A stretch of 64,000 bases of DNA, from assembly GCF_008931805.1 (NCBI RefSeq), contig NZ_CP044399.1:1798001-1862000 (forward strand). Direction: 5' to 3'. How positions within the stretch are numbered: the first letter of the stretch is position 1; the number at the start of each line of letters is the position of its first letter. The notes under the pieces were generated by a model that searched no databases, was not told where the DNA came from, and saw only the letters and a list, made by a program, of their open reading frames with translations. The translations under genes were made by a program, and so were the position numbers. Positions 17,719 through 26,877 of the stretch are shown here, one piece after another. This stretch comes from Moritella marina ATCC 15381 (GTDB lineage: Bacteria; Pseudomonadota; Gammaproteobacteria; Enterobacterales; Moritellaceae).

Positions 17719-17896
17719 AAACATATCTCTAAGTCTATTTTCTTTTAATGCAGGTAAGCGAATATATCCTTAGTTGTTTTTAACATGATAAAAGGAATGA
17801 TCGTGGATAAATCACTACACACTAGAATTCTGAATTTTAAGCATTTATGCGAAAAAGATTTGAGTTCGTATACAATCCAGCTAAAAAAGTAAAAAG

Positions 17897-17920
17897 TGGC
17901 GAGTAGCTATATGCTAGCCA
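17897..17920 (-). terminator. Terminator of the Ada-like gene
   Basis: On the minus strand TGGC-TAGC pairs with GCTA-GCCA across an ATATA-type loop with a 3-nt bulge, followed by CTTTTTACTTTTTT. Confidence 0.6.
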
Positions 17921-17928
17921 GGACAAAG

Positions 17929-18858
17929 CTAATCCATTTTTTCGTTTGCTAATAACACGCGCTTACGTTCTATGCCCCAACGATAACCACCTAACCCACC
18001 ATCGCTTCTCAATACGCGGTGGCAAGGGATTAATACACCAATACGGTTTTTGCCACACGCCGATGCAACAGCCCGTACGGCTTTGGGGTGATCAATTTGT
18101 TTCGCCACTTCACCATAAGTAAGAATATCGCCTTCTTTGATGCTTAACAAAAACTGCCATACTTTAATTTGAAATACAGTCCCACGTATATCAAGGGGTA
18201 AATCAGGTCTCGGTGCACCGTTGTTGACATGTTGATCGAGTGCGGCCATCCAATCATCAAGTTCAGGTGCATTTTGCGCCATCGAAAGAGTTAATTCAGC
18301 ATACGGAAATTCTAGTTTTAATTGCGACAACAACGTATTTTCATCATCCCCAAACTGCACAGAGCAAACCCCTTTATTGGTCGCTGCCATCATCATTATT
18401 CCAAGCAGTGTCGCGCGACATGCATAATTGATATATTCGCCACGACCACCCGCGCGATAGACTTTCGGCGCCATGCCGATATTCCGTGTTGATTCACCAT
18501 ATACGCGACTAATAGAACCGAAACCAGCGGCATATATAGCATCTGTAACACCAGCACCAGCTTTGAGTGAACGCTTGAAATGACGCATACGCACAGCATC
18601 TTGGTACGCTTTGGGCGATACACCGAATGTTTGCTTAAATACACGCTGTAATCGTGACGGAGATAAACAGGCAATATCGCCGAGCAGAGACAACGTCAGT
18701 TTTTCATCTGCATGAGTTTCAATATGGCGAGCGACCTCGACAAGTTTGTTCATACGAGCAGGGTCTATATGAGAAGAGTTAATGTGAGAAGAGTCTAGCC
18801 CAGCACTATCCTTGGATGGTGTTAGGGTTTGCATGTCTAATTCCGCAGATTTTTTCAT
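17929..18858 (-). CDS. Ada-like protein: AraC HTH + O6-methylguanine-DNA methyltransferase
   Basis: 309 aa. Residues 35-135 hold an AraC-type double helix-turn-helix (LTLSLLGDIACLSPSRLQRVFKQTFGVSPKAYQ). Residues 145-309 hold the suicide alkyltransferase with the acceptor cysteine at 279 in IPCHRV, followed by RSDGGLGGYRWG. It repairs O6-alkylguanine and O4-alkylthymine. The N-terminal zinc/phosphotriester-sensing domain of E. coli Ada is missing, replaced by a polar stretch of about 35 residues. Any gene regulation by DNA methylphosphotriester sensing is therefore unlikely. An AlkA-like gene lies close by (20091). Confidence 0.88.
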   Translation of the reverse strand: MKKSAELDMQTLTPSKDSAGLDSSHINSSHIDPARMNKLVEVARHIETHADEKLTLSLLGDIACLSPSRLQRVFKQTFGVSPKAYQDAVRMRHFKRSLKAGAGVTDAIYAAGFGSISRVYGESTRNIGMAPKVYRAGGRGEYINYACRATLLGIMMMAATNKGVCSVQFGDDENTLLSQLKLEFPYAELTLSMAQNAPELDDWMAALDQHVNNGAPRPDLPLDIRGTVFQIKVWQFLLSIKEGDILTYGEVAKQIDHPKAVRAVASACGKNRIGVLIPCHRVLRSDGGLGGYRWGIERKRVLLANEKMD

Positions 18859-19096
18859 TGCCTGTTCTCTGGTTAATACTGATAATTATATTAAATCGCA
18901 TGTCAGAATCTATTTCCATCCGATTCTTGCTACGTTACTGCTATTTATTGAAAACGCGCTATTACTGAAAAACAGCTTATGACTGGTCACACTTTTTATC
19001 ATCACCAAATAGGGTCAACGCAATAATCGGATGTTTTGTATTACGCCCTAACGCTAATATAGATTAACTACAAACTAACACACAATGGAATGGACA

Positions 19097-20017
19097 ATGA
19101 CATCCCCAATTAATCAGTTAATGAATGCCCGCGTATGGGTGATGCTAATTTTACTTTCCATGTTATGGGGCGGTTCATTCTTTTTCGTTGGCGTGATAGT
19201 TACCGAGCTTCCCCCATTAACGATAGTGACACTCAGAGTTGGTATCGCAGCGATAACACTCTGGATTATAGCGTTTATGATCGGGCTACGCCCACCCAGG
19301 GAATTACGTGTCTGGGTCGCCTTTCTAGGTATGGGGTTATTAAATAATATCATTCCCTTTACCCTGATTGTATGGGGACAAACTCAAATTGCATCAGGAC
19401 TAGCATCTATTCTTAATGCCGCGACACCTATTTTCGCGGTTGTCGTTGCTGGCATATTATTACCTGACGAACGGATGACACCATTAAAATTAGCTGGTGT
19501 AGCGGTCGGGTTTGCAGGTGTATCTGTAATGATTGGCATGCCAGCTTTAGAAGGTAATGGCAGTTTTATCGCGCAATTAGCCGTACTCACGGCTGCTTTA
19601 TCTTATTCTTTTGCTGGCGTGTATGGTCGCCGCTTTAAAACCTTAGGTATAAACCCGATCATCACCGCCGCAGGTCAAGTTACCGCATCTGTAGTCGTCT
19701 TGCTACCAATAGCCCTAACTGTTGACGGTCCACTTGATGTTGCATCAATGAGTGTGGATAGCTGGGCAGCCATAACGGGATTAGCGATTCTATCGACCGC
19801 TGTTGCATATGTACTTTATTTTAAAATATTAGCATTAGCAGGTGCTACTAACGTGTTATTAGTCACGCTGTTAGTCCCTGTTTCAGCTATTTTACTCGGT
19901 TCACTATTCTTAAATGAATCCTTAGAAACTATTCACTTTGTCGGTATGCTGCTTATTGCGCTTGGCTTATCGGCGATAGATGGTCGCTTGTGGCAACGCC
20001 TTAAACGCGCTAAATAA
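19097..20017 (+). CDS. EamA/DMT-superfamily transporter
   Basis: 306 aa from the ATG at 19097, chosen because GGA lies 8 bp upstream; an in-frame ATG at 19085 has no such site. Ten hydrophobic segments form two EamA repeats (starting at about MLILLSMLWGGSFFFVGV and LAVLTAALSYSFAGVYGRR). Members export or import amino acids, nucleotides or other metabolites, and the substrate cannot be inferred. It is followed after 73 bp by the AlkA-like gene in the same direction. Confidence 0.88.
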   Translation: MTSPINQLMNARVWVMLILLSMLWGGSFFFVGVIVTELPPLTIVTLRVGIAAITLWIIAFMIGLRPPRELRVWVAFLGMGLLNNIIPFTLIVWGQTQIASGLASILNAATPIFAVVVAGILLPDERMTPLKLAGVAVGFAGVSVMIGMPALEGNGSFIAQLAVLTAALSYSFAGVYGRRFKTLGINPIITAAGQVTASVVVLLPIALTVDGPLDVASMSVDSWAAITGLAILSTAVAYVLYFKILALAGATNVLLVTLLVPVSAILLGSLFLNESLETIHFVGMLLIALGLSAIDGRLWQRLKRAK

Positions 20018-20090
20018 CAGCAAAATTGACAATGTATTAATACGTTATAACTATTTTAACGATCATTTATGGATAACCTATAGGCAGTTT

Positions 20091-20702
20091 ATGAATAGTA
20101 ATGTAATCACACAAGGTGTTGACGCCATTGCCCTTGTTGATAAAGAGTTTGCCAACGCTTTATCAACGCTAGGCGCACCTGCAGCCAAAGTAAACCCACA
20201 TGGTTTTGAAACCTTCCTTTCTACGATCGTGAGTCAGCAATTATCAACCAAAGTAGCCACTGTGATCATGCAGCGAGTCAAGGTACTACTTAAAAATGTC
20301 ACGCCAGAAAGGGTAATGGAAGTGGCAGATCAAGCTTTAAGAAATGCCGGGTTATCATGGCGAAAAGTAGAATATGCTAAAGGCTTAGCCCAAGCAGTTC
20401 TTGCCGGTGAATTCGATATTGATGGTTTAGATAAACTCAATGATGACGAGGCGATAACAGCAATCACCAAGCTAAGGGGCTTCGGCTGCTGGAGCGCCGA
20501 GATATATTTAATGTTTTCTTTGCAACGTCTGGATATTTTCCCCGCTGACGACTTAGGTCTATTAGTCGCATTAGGCAAACTAAAAGGGTTACCAGAAAAG
20601 CCAACAGCAAAACAGGCTAGAGACATGGTAAAACACTGGTCTCCTTGGCGCAGCGTAGGCGCTTTATTTTTATGGGAATACTATCACAAGAATGATTGTT
20701 GA
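20091..20702 (+). CDS. AlkA-like DNA-3-methyladenine glycosylase (HhH-GPD)
   Basis: 203 aa from the ATG at 20091; the frame is open from 19980, but that part overlaps the transporter gene and has no family match. The helix-hairpin-helix reads KLRGFGCWSAEIYLMFSL, and the catalytic Asp is in FPADDLGL about 20 residues later. It cuts alkylated purines from DNA to start base-excision repair. The N-terminal AlkA domain is absent, so it resembles compact AlkA/Mag-type enzymes. It lies near an Ada-like methyltransferase, giving a loose alkylation-repair neighbourhood. Confidence 0.88.
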   Translation: MNSNVITQGVDAIALVDKEFANALSTLGAPAAKVNPHGFETFLSTIVSQQLSTKVATVIMQRVKVLLKNVTPERVMEVADQALRNAGLSWRKVEYAKGLAQAVLAGEFDIDGLDKLNDDEAITAITKLRGFGCWSAEIYLMFSLQRLDIFPADDLGLLVALGKLKGLPEKPTAKQARDMVKHWSPWRSVGALFLWEYYHKNDC

Positions 20703-20729
20703 ATGAGTAGTTAGTGATTAGTTTAACTA

Positions 20730-21017
20730 CTACATGACATTTGTCGTTAGCAGTACTCTTAACTGGCTTAGCATCAAGCTTTTAAACCATTTGTGGGCGC
20801 TGTTATTTCTATTTCTTTGATGCTGAATTAAAAATAAATCGATATGATATTCAGCTTCTTTTTCAAATGAATATATAGGCAGTAACTGCGACGAAGATTT
20901 AAAATAATCAACATGAAGATTAGAGCCAAACAGTAAGGCATCTGAAGAAGCCGCTACATCGAGTAATATTTGCGTTTGGCTACTTCGCAATACAGGCTTT
21001 TTAAACTTTTGCGACAA
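20730..21017 (-). pseudogene. C-terminal remnant of a LysR-type regulator
   Basis: A 95-residue frame beginning only at a TTG. Its middle (VAASSDALLFGSNLHVDYFKSSSQLLPI) and end (DLFLIQHQRNRNNSAHKWFKSLM) have the spacing of the last strands of a LysR substrate-binding domain. No N-terminal helix-turn-helix or start region is present upstream, where an in-frame stop occurs about 15 codons before. I read it as a decayed gene fragment; a small independent protein is less likely. Confidence 0.45.
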
Positions 21018-21140
21018 CTCAATACTGTTTTTTATTATTAGTACGACCCACCTCTACTGCATGAACTACATTGTAAATAATTGCCATATTAATATTTACA
21101 TCACACTAATATGACATATATCCGACCTGCTAAATTAGCA

Positions 21141-22172
21141 CTATTTTGTCACAGTAGGAAGTACGCGCAACTCACCAGAACGTACTTTATCACTTGGCAT
21201 GTAATGACGAACACCAAGGTTGAAAACGCCGGATTCATTGGCAGTCTCAATATTATTTATCGCTTTCTCACCACAACCAAATGAAACAGTGTAACTGCCG
21301 TCTGTGTTTTGTGTGGCTGTGTGTGAATTCACATTGGCGATATCATTAAACATAAAGCCTGCTTTGTCATAAACTGTGATAGACCAAAATGCTTTATTCT
21401 TTGGATCATCAAAGTTAGCCGTGTAGCAAGTGTCAGCGGGGTAATTTCCTGATACTTCATATACATTGTCTTTTGTCTGCGCACCACCCCAACCTATTGC
21501 AGCACCAACTTGATATTTCTCTTCTGTAAAGTCAGCATTGCTACTGTCTGTCGGATCGGTAAACATACCGTATAACGCAGTAGCACCATCCCGTGTATTA
21601 ATCGCTGGCATTTTTGCTTTTAACGCATTCCCAACATTTTCAATTGTGTCGAAGTCAAACGTATCCGCAGTAAAAGGTACAGATGAACCAGCGTCTATTT
21701 TCATCCCATCTTGAATAGCTGTAACTTGCGTTTTATTTAAACGTGAATCTAGGCGGACTACCAAATATACATAGTCACCTTTATGTGTTGTGACTTCGAA
21801 CTTACCCGCCCCATATGTCATCGCTTGTATTCTGTGATCTTCTGTTACTGGTTGCACCGAAACATACATACCTTCTGGTACTGTTGGGATAGTGTATGTC
21901 GCTCCTTTAGATACATTAACAACTGCCATTGAATAATAAGTATCTCGATTCATGCGAACTACGGGTTGGTTGTCAGTGGGCGTCAGCATGTTTTTGTGTT
22001 GAAACTGGTTAATGCCACCAGCATTTTTCTGTGCTATCACCATTTGGCGATGAGTTTCTGCTGTTGGATAGTTTGCTTCTGTTATAGGCATTAGCGTTTG
22101 TTGATTAGCATTTACCATGACTGGTGAAGCAATTAAAATACTTAGTGCCATTTTAGTTAGTATTGATTTCAT
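21141..22172 (-). CDS. Periplasmic DUF1254/DUF1214 protein
   Basis: 343 aa from the ATG at 22172 (GAGAG site upstream; an ATG four codons earlier has none). A signal peptide ends near SPVMVNA. The N-terminal DUF1254 part (QPVVRMNRDTYYSMAVVNVSKGATYTIP) and the C-terminal DUF1214 part (FWSITVYDKAGFMFND...GVRHYMPSD) are both present in a shortened single-chain form. These beta-rich domains are common in secreted bacterial proteins of unknown role. Both neighbours are hypothetical. Confidence 0.85.
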   Translation of the reverse strand: MKSILTKMALSILIASPVMVNANQQTLMPITEANYPTAETHRQMVIAQKNAGGINQFQHKNMLTPTDNQPVVRMNRDTYYSMAVVNVSKGATYTIPTVPEGMYVSVQPVTEDHRIQAMTYGAGKFEVTTHKGDYVYLVVRLDSRLNKTQVTAIQDGMKIDAGSSVPFTADTFDFDTIENVGNALKAKMPAINTRDGATALYGMFTDPTDSSNADFTEEKYQVGAAIGWGGAQTKDNVYEVSGNYPADTCYTANFDDPKNKAFWSITVYDKAGFMFNDIANVNSHTATQNTDGSYTVSFGCGEKAINNIETANESGVFNLGVRHYMPSDKVRSGELRVLPTVTK

Positions 22173-22418
22173 ATTAGCTCTCATATCATTAATGGTTAAA
22201 CCTGAACTGGTATGCCAACCACTTTATTCGAAACTACATTATCCATCCAATGACTTATATTTATATCATGATATGCACGAGTCGAATAAAGCTGTACTAA
22301 ATATAGCTCATTCGAGATGATGCTTTTTGTTTTTTATAAGAAAAATAAAAATCAAAAACAAAATAGAAAAAACCAACAGTGACATCGGCAATATTGATAA
22401 TGGAGCGTAATGATAAAT

Positions 22419-22784
22419 TTATGACGCTGTAAAGGCTTGTAATTGTTCCATCGAGATTTCGCTAACAACAACACCGTCGATGTAATACGTCACTAACTGA
22501 CCTTGTTTAACCCCTGTTAATACCGCTTTATCGCCATTATTGTAGGTGATGTCCATCTGTAAGGTATTATCGTCCACTTGCGTCATCACGCCTGTTTCGA
22601 TAATACGTAAATTAGCGAGTGGTTTACCATTAAGCGGGTTTGTACCAGTCCAGAATCCAAGTGAATTAAAGATCAAGTAATCGACTGTTACCGCGTTACT
22701 GCCGACGCAACCCGTGATATCGGTAAGAGCGGAAGCCACTGCCGTCGCAATAATGATTTTTTTATATTTGTTATGTATTATCAT
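22419..22784 (-). CDS. Putative small lipoprotein, unknown
   Basis: 121 aa with an N-terminal signal (KKIIIATAVASALTD) and a lipobox ITGC, so Cys26 may carry a lipid. The mature part contains a repeated beta pattern (TLQMDITYNNGDKAVLTGVKQGQLVTYYIDG). The ribosome binding site AGGGA is directly against the ATG, closer than usual, so expression may be weak or the start unusual. I do not recognise the family. Confidence 0.65.
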   Translation of the reverse strand: MIIHNKYKKIIIATAVASALTDITGCVGSNAVTVDYLIFNSLGFWTGTNPLNGKPLANLRIIETGVMTQVDDNTLQMDITYNNGDKAVLTGVKQGQLVTYYIDGVVVSEISMEQLQAFTAS

Positions 22785-23062
22785 TCCCTAATAATTAACG
22801 TATTGCTAAAAATATAAGTATTTCTATAAATTAAAGGTGAACACTTTCAAAGTACTCTTATATTTATGTACACTTTAGCTAAAAGGGCAATAACTAAAGA
22901 CTAAAGTGCAATAACTAAAGATTTATAGCTGTTATTTATATAAAAACATACGCTTACCAACCATCGATAACGCGACGCCCTTAGCCTTAGAGTGGATATT
23001 ATTCATGTTCAGTTCATTTTACCTTGGTAAACTAGTGCCATAATAATTGAGAGAGATATTTT

Positions 23063-23458
23063 ATGAAAACTAACTTTAAACTAGCCCTGTGCGTACTACT
23101 CGGTATATCTACAAATGCGTTAGCTTCTGATTGCAGTGCATTAAAAGCATGTGATAAAAAGATTTGTGAGATCAATACCCAACTGTCGATGGCTGAATCT
23201 GCTCATAATCAACATAAGGTTGATGGCTTAAATAAAGCATTAAAATATGCCACTGAATATTGCACCACCGATGGCTTACGTGATGATATAAAAGATAAAA
23301 TAGAGGACTCGATGGAAGATATTGAGGACTATAAATCAGATCTCAAGGAGGCTAAATCAGATAATAAAATGGATAAAGTTGAAAAATATACACGTAAGAT
23401 TGCACAAGAAAATGACAAGATATCAATGCTTAAACTTGAGCTAGCTGATTTAGAATAA
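23063..23458 (+). CDS. DUF1090 (YqjC-like) periplasmic coiled-coil protein
   Basis: 131 aa with a signal peptide ending at about residue 21 (STNALA). The mature part has three or four Cys near the N-terminus (DCSALKACDKKICEI, EYC) and a long charged coiled coil to the end (DKIEDSMEDIEDYKSDLKEAKSDNKMDKVEKY). This matches the DUF1090 family that includes E. coli YqjC, a periplasmic protein of unclear role. It has a ribosome binding site GAGAGA and is followed by an imperfect hairpin. Confidence 0.82.
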   Translation: MKTNFKLALCVLLGISTNALASDCSALKACDKKICEINTQLSMAESAHNQHKVDGLNKALKYATEYCTTDGLRDDIKDKIEDSMEDIEDYKSDLKEAKSDNKMDKVEKYTRKIAQENDKISMLKLELADLE

Positions 23459-23503
23459 ACCTAATTTACTTTACATGCTCAATGGCGTGACTGATATAAC
23501 GAA

Positions 23504-23533
23504 CCCCTTGCTAGAGACTGAATCTACAAGGGG
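23504..23533 (+). terminator. Imperfect hairpin after the DUF1090 gene
   Basis: CCCCTTG and CAAGGGG with an internal TAGA/TCTA pair and one bulged base; no T-tract follows. Confidence 0.45.
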
Positions 23534-23598
23534 CTGCAACATTACTGATGTACGACGACAGTCATTACGTCTCGACTGGTCTAAATTTTAAATAAAGG

Positions 23599-25158
23599 CT
23601 ATATTTTAAAAGAACCTACGTGTTGATCTAAAGTGTATGCTAGTTCGGTTAAATTTCGACTCGTCACTTCTAATTCCTTACTCGCAGCAGCCCCCTCAAC
23701 GATTGAGTTATTCACCGTATCCATATTGATATTAATTTCATTGGATACACTCGATTGCTCTTCGGTCGCCGTGGCAACTTGCGTATTCAAATCAAGAATG
23801 GCGATAACCTGATTTGAGATCCTAGTCAGTGCCTCCTGCGCTTCTTCAGTTGCTTTTGAACCTTCAACCGTTAAAGACTTACTACAGCCCATCGCGTCCA
23901 CTGCACTTTTTGCTTCACGTTGCAGTTGATCAATCATATTCTGAATTTCACCTGTCGATTGAGCCGTTTTAGTCGCCAAGGTTCTCACTTCATCAGCAAC
24001 AACTGCAAACCCTCTCCCAGCTTCACCTGCACGAGCAGCTTCAATAGCTGCGTTTAAAGCAAGCAAGTTAGTTTGTTCTGAAATACCATTAATCACTTCA
24101 AGTATCGAGCCTATGGATTGCGTTCTTTCCGCTAACGAAGTAATGACGAGCGAGGTACTGTTAATTTCTTCAGACAGGTTACGGATTGTGCCAGCTGCCT
24201 CTTGCAATACATTGTTACCCTCTTGAGTTTCATGATTCACATTTTTAGCGGCGTCAGCAGCGCCTGATGCATTTGAAGATATTTCATTAATCGTTGCGAT
24301 CATTTCATTCATCGAGGTAACAACCAATAAAGATTGTTCACTTTGCATTTCGCCGCGAGACAAAGAACGCAGTGCTTGATCTCTAACATCTGTTGCAGAA
24401 TGCCCAAGATCTAAACCTGTTTTAACTACCTGTGTAATGATCTCATTAATGTTGCCTGCAAAGGCATTAAACGCTTTAGAGATATTTGCAATTTCATCAT
24501 CACCCTTAACAGGTAATCTTACAGTTAAATCACCATCACCTTTAGATATATCTTCTAACGCTAACTGTAGACCTGAAAGCGGTTTAAAAAGACGTCCCAT
24601 TAACCAAATAAGTACACATATACAAAGAAGGAATATCCCCGATATTGCAACAAGCTGTGTCATTAGAATATCAGATGCCGCGTCACTGACTTCAGTAATC
24701 GGAATACCAATATCGACAGTACCGTAGAGTTCACCATTAACGTAAACCGGAGACATAATGTCGTAAACCCATACTTCTTGTACATCCGCATACCATTTTG
24801 AATGCTGTGAAACACCTTGACTTGCGCCTGCTACGCTATAGCTATCATCATACACTTTATTAATTTTTTCTTTATCACTGTGCGCGACAGCTTTAACGTC
24901 TTTATTAATCACAATCGCATAAGAAATATCAGGACGCACTTTCAGAGCCGTAACTAATGCTTGTAGATCTATAATGGGTTGTGATGACTTCTCGAGCACA
25001 TATTCAACATTAGTCGCGAGTAAAGAGGCTTGTTCTTGCGATTTTTTAAGAATTATTTTATCTATTTCTTTATGCGAAATATAAGATGTAGATACAATGC
25101 TTGTTATCGCAGCAATGACAAACATTGCGAATACAACGATTAGTATTATTTTTTTCAT
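23599..25158 (-). CDS. Methyl-accepting chemotaxis protein
   Basis: 519 aa. The layout is a transmembrane helix (5-25), a periplasmic sensor of about 135 residues resembling a single-Cache domain ([34 protein letters not shown]), a second transmembrane helix (about 165-187), HAMP, and a long signalling hairpin. The hairpin tip [26 protein letters not shown] is fully conserved, so CheA/CheW coupling is expected. No C-terminal CheR-tether pentapeptide is visible. The ligand is unknown. It is monocistronic. Confidence 0.95.
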   Translation of the reverse strand: MKKIILIVVFAMFVIAAITSIVSTSYISHKEIDKIILKKSQEQASLLATNVEYVLEKSSQPIIDLQALVTALKVRPDISYAIVINKDVKAVAHSDKEKINKVYDDSYSVAGASQGVSQHSKWYADVQEVWVYDIMSPVYVNGELYGTVDIGIPITEVSDAASDILMTQLVAISGIFLLCICVLIWLMGRLFKPLSGLQLALEDISKGDGDLTVRLPVKGDDEIANISKAFNAFAGNINEIITQVVKTGLDLGHSATDVRDQALRSLSRGEMQSEQSLLVVTSMNEMIATINEISSNASGAADAAKNVNHETQEGNNVLQEAAGTIRNLSEEINSTSLVITSLAERTQSIGSILEVINGISEQTNLLALNAAIEAARAGEAGRGFAVVADEVRTLATKTAQSTGEIQNMIDQLQREAKSAVDAMGCSKSLTVEGSKATEEAQEALTRISNQVIAILDLNTQVATATEEQSSVSNEININMDTVNNSIVEGAAASKELEVTSRNLTELAYTLDQHVGSFKI

Positions 25159-25432
25159 TATTTACGTCCCTGATGTTGTTAATAATCCCCTTAGTTAATG
25201 AAAAAGGATTAATTAGAAATAGTATAACGGTGACATCTATATTCGAAAAGACATTAAATTTCAATTTAAGATCTACGCTGTTATTATTCTCTAATAATTA
25301 TAAATCACAAATAAATGTAATGATCCTATGTCATCTTGCTTAAATTTATTCTAAACGAAATATTTTATAATTCCTGCTGATATATAATTACTTAAGGATA
25401 TAAGTATTAAAAACTGAGAGGGAACTGTTTAG

Positions 25433-25708
25433 ATGGCAAGTGTGATAAGTATTTTCAAAAGTAATAATTTGGCCTATGTGAGCAAGTTGCAGAACGATGA
25501 TACTAAAGAACAAAAACTAGCGTCGTTTCAGAAGCTTGCCATGACATCAAGCGGCATACGCAAAGCACATTTCGAGAACATGCTTTGCGATAATCTTGAT
25601 GTTGATAGCATTTACTTTGATGGTGATAACGTAGCAACACAAGCAGTTGAAGAAATCATTAAGCAAACACTAAAATCGACAGGTTTTACCGTGCTACTAC
25701 AGTACTAA
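25433..25708 (+). CDS. Hypothetical 91-aa cytoplasmic protein
   Basis: The frame has GAGGGA upstream of the ATG and good codon use. The protein (starting MASVISIFKSNNLAYVSKL) has no signal peptide or membrane helix, one Cys, and a C-terminal helix-strand ending in VLLQY. Its stop codon overlaps the end of the opposite-strand Dph6-like gene by 4 bp, so the two transcripts must overlap at their 3' ends. No family was recognised. Confidence 0.6.
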   Translation: MASVISIFKSNNLAYVSKLQNDDTKEQKLASFQKLAMTSSGIRKAHFENMLCDNLDVDSIYFDGDNVATQAVEEIIKQTLKSTGFTVLLQY

Positions 25709-26406
25709 ATCGATTCCAGTTCTTTTCTATCTAAGTCTAAGTCTAAGTCTAAGTCTATCCAAGTATAATGCCCTTCACCGTTTAGCTCACCCGTTTTAAT
25801 ATGGATCGGGTCTGAAAATAACGGACTATCAAATACAAAGGTATGGAATTCGCCATTCTCACCACAAGGGTCGATACCTTCAGGTAAACTGGCGATAAAC
25901 GCGCCATCAAATACTTTACCGACATAATCAACAGATAAGCGGCGTGGATCGACGCAAGTGACGATTGCCTGCTGACCACCAGCAATCATATCTTTAGCCA
26001 ATAGGGCAGTTTCTAGTTGCCACAACGGGAAGATGGCATTAATACCAGAGCCAACAAGGTTATTCACCCGGTAATTTTTAATATCCGCTAAAAACAAATC
26101 ACCGTAAGCAAAATTAACCACGTCACGCAGTTTCGCTTTTGCAACAAACGCATCCATTATTGCTTCATATTCAACATTGCTACACGGATATGGAATTTCG
26201 ATAATATCCAAAGGTAAATTCATTGCTGCAGCCTGACGTTGCAACAATTCAATACGCACAGAATGTACTGCAGTACGTTGATACTGGGCATTCACCGAGC
26301 AGAAAATACCGACGATTTCGATTGTTGGATCTTGCGCCAATTGTAAGCAAGTCCAAGCGGCATCTTTTCCGGTACTCCACGATACTAATGTTTTTTGCTT
26401 TTCCAT
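25705..26406 (-). CDS. Dph6-like ATP-pyrophosphatase (diphthine-ammonia ligase family)
   Basis: A 233-aa adenine-nucleotide alpha-hydrolase with the PP-loop SWSTGKDAAW at the N-terminus and the family motifs DPRRLSVDYVG and CGENGEFHTFVFD. Eukaryotic Dph6 amidates diphthine, but bacteria have no diphthamide, so the bacterial substrate is unknown. The C-terminus ends in an Asp-Leu repeat coded by four copies of a hexanucleotide (25731-25754). It is the third gene of a set with a CWC protein and a BtuF-like protein, all on the same strand. Confidence 0.85.
   Translation of the reverse strand: MEKQKTLVSWSTGKDAAWTCLQLAQDPTIEIVGIFCSVNAQYQRTAVHSVRIELLQRQAAAMNLPLDIIEIPYPCSNVEYEAIMDAFVAKAKLRDVVNFAYGDLFLADIKNYRVNNLVGSGINAIFPLWQLETALLAKDMIAGGQQAIVTCVDPRRLSVDYVGKVFDGAFIASLPEGIDPCGENGEFHTFVFDSPLFSDPIHIKTGELNGEGHYTWIDLDLDLDLDRKELESI
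25731..25754. repeat. Hexanucleotide tandem repeat (CTAAGT)x4
   Basis: Four exact copies in the 3' end of the Dph6-like gene. Because the unit is 6 bp, copy changes add or remove Asp-Leu pairs without shifting the frame. Confidence 0.9.
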
Positions 26407-26444
26407 ATTTAATCATCCACAACTAAAAATTAACTCGCTTACGC

Positions 26445-26861
26445 TTATTTATAAGCGCAATGACGACAATCATTGCCACAACAACGTGCACGTTTTAAAT
26501 GATACCACTCACTAAAAACGTAACGGCCGTTTTCTATGGTAAAGTCGATATTCTCAACGAGTTCTTTTTGATGACGGTATGGTTCAGCAAGGGCTAGACG
26601 AGCTTTTGGTGATCCCGCTGCATTTAGCTGTTTCAAAATCTCTGCGCCAATGACTTTGGCTAGACACGTTTTACACAAGCAGTCACTCAATGTACCAAGT
26701 GGCATAATAGCCGGTAAATCCTGACACCAACAACCACCCTGCTCGCTTGCTGCTTCGACGCCACAACCAAATTCAGCTTGGCACTCAGAGCATTGTTTCG
26801 CCATTGGCTCAGCATTTTCTTCAATGTTTACAATTTTATCTTCAACAACTGACTTAGTCAT
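26445..26861 (-). CDS. Cysteine-rich CWC-type protein
   Basis: 138 aa from the ATG at 26861, which follows GAAAG. Earlier in-frame starts at 26885 and 26930 overlap the upstream gene. An N-terminal CWC part (CSECQAEFGCG...GGCWCQDLP...CLCKTCLAK) and a C-terminal DUF5522-like part (GRYVFSEWYHLKRARCCGNDCRHCAYK) carry about 12 cysteines, so metal or Fe-S binding is likely. It lies 16 bp after the BtuF-like gene and before the Dph6-like gene, suggesting one operon. Confidence 0.82.
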   Translation of the reverse strand: MTKSVVEDKIVNIEENAEPMAKQCSECQAEFGCGVEAASEQGGCWCQDLPAIMPLGTLSDCLCKTCLAKVIGAEILKQLNAAGSPKARLALAEPYRHQKELVENIDFTIENGRYVFSEWYHLKRARCCGNDCRHCAYK

Positions 26862-26877
26862 ACTTTCAATATCCACG

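Larger units (their letters stand above)
17592..17928. other. csp leader and small spacer with a + strand promoter
   Basis: This 337-bp gap holds the csp leader on the minus strand, a consensus-like + promoter at 17690-17718, and a short + frame of about 29-31 codons ending near 17892. The frame has AAGGA at good distance from a GTG at about 17803. The ada-like terminator lies at the right end. The short frame shows no recognisable motif. Confidence 0.45.

Noticed and set aside
19980-20090. Longer N-terminus for the AlkA-like protein
   Set aside because: It overlaps the transporter gene and has no homologous content; the ATG at 20091 fits the family.
22282-22315. Imperfect inverted repeat around CGAAT...ATTCG
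   Set aside because: It has bulges and no T-tract, so I could not assign it as a terminator or operator.
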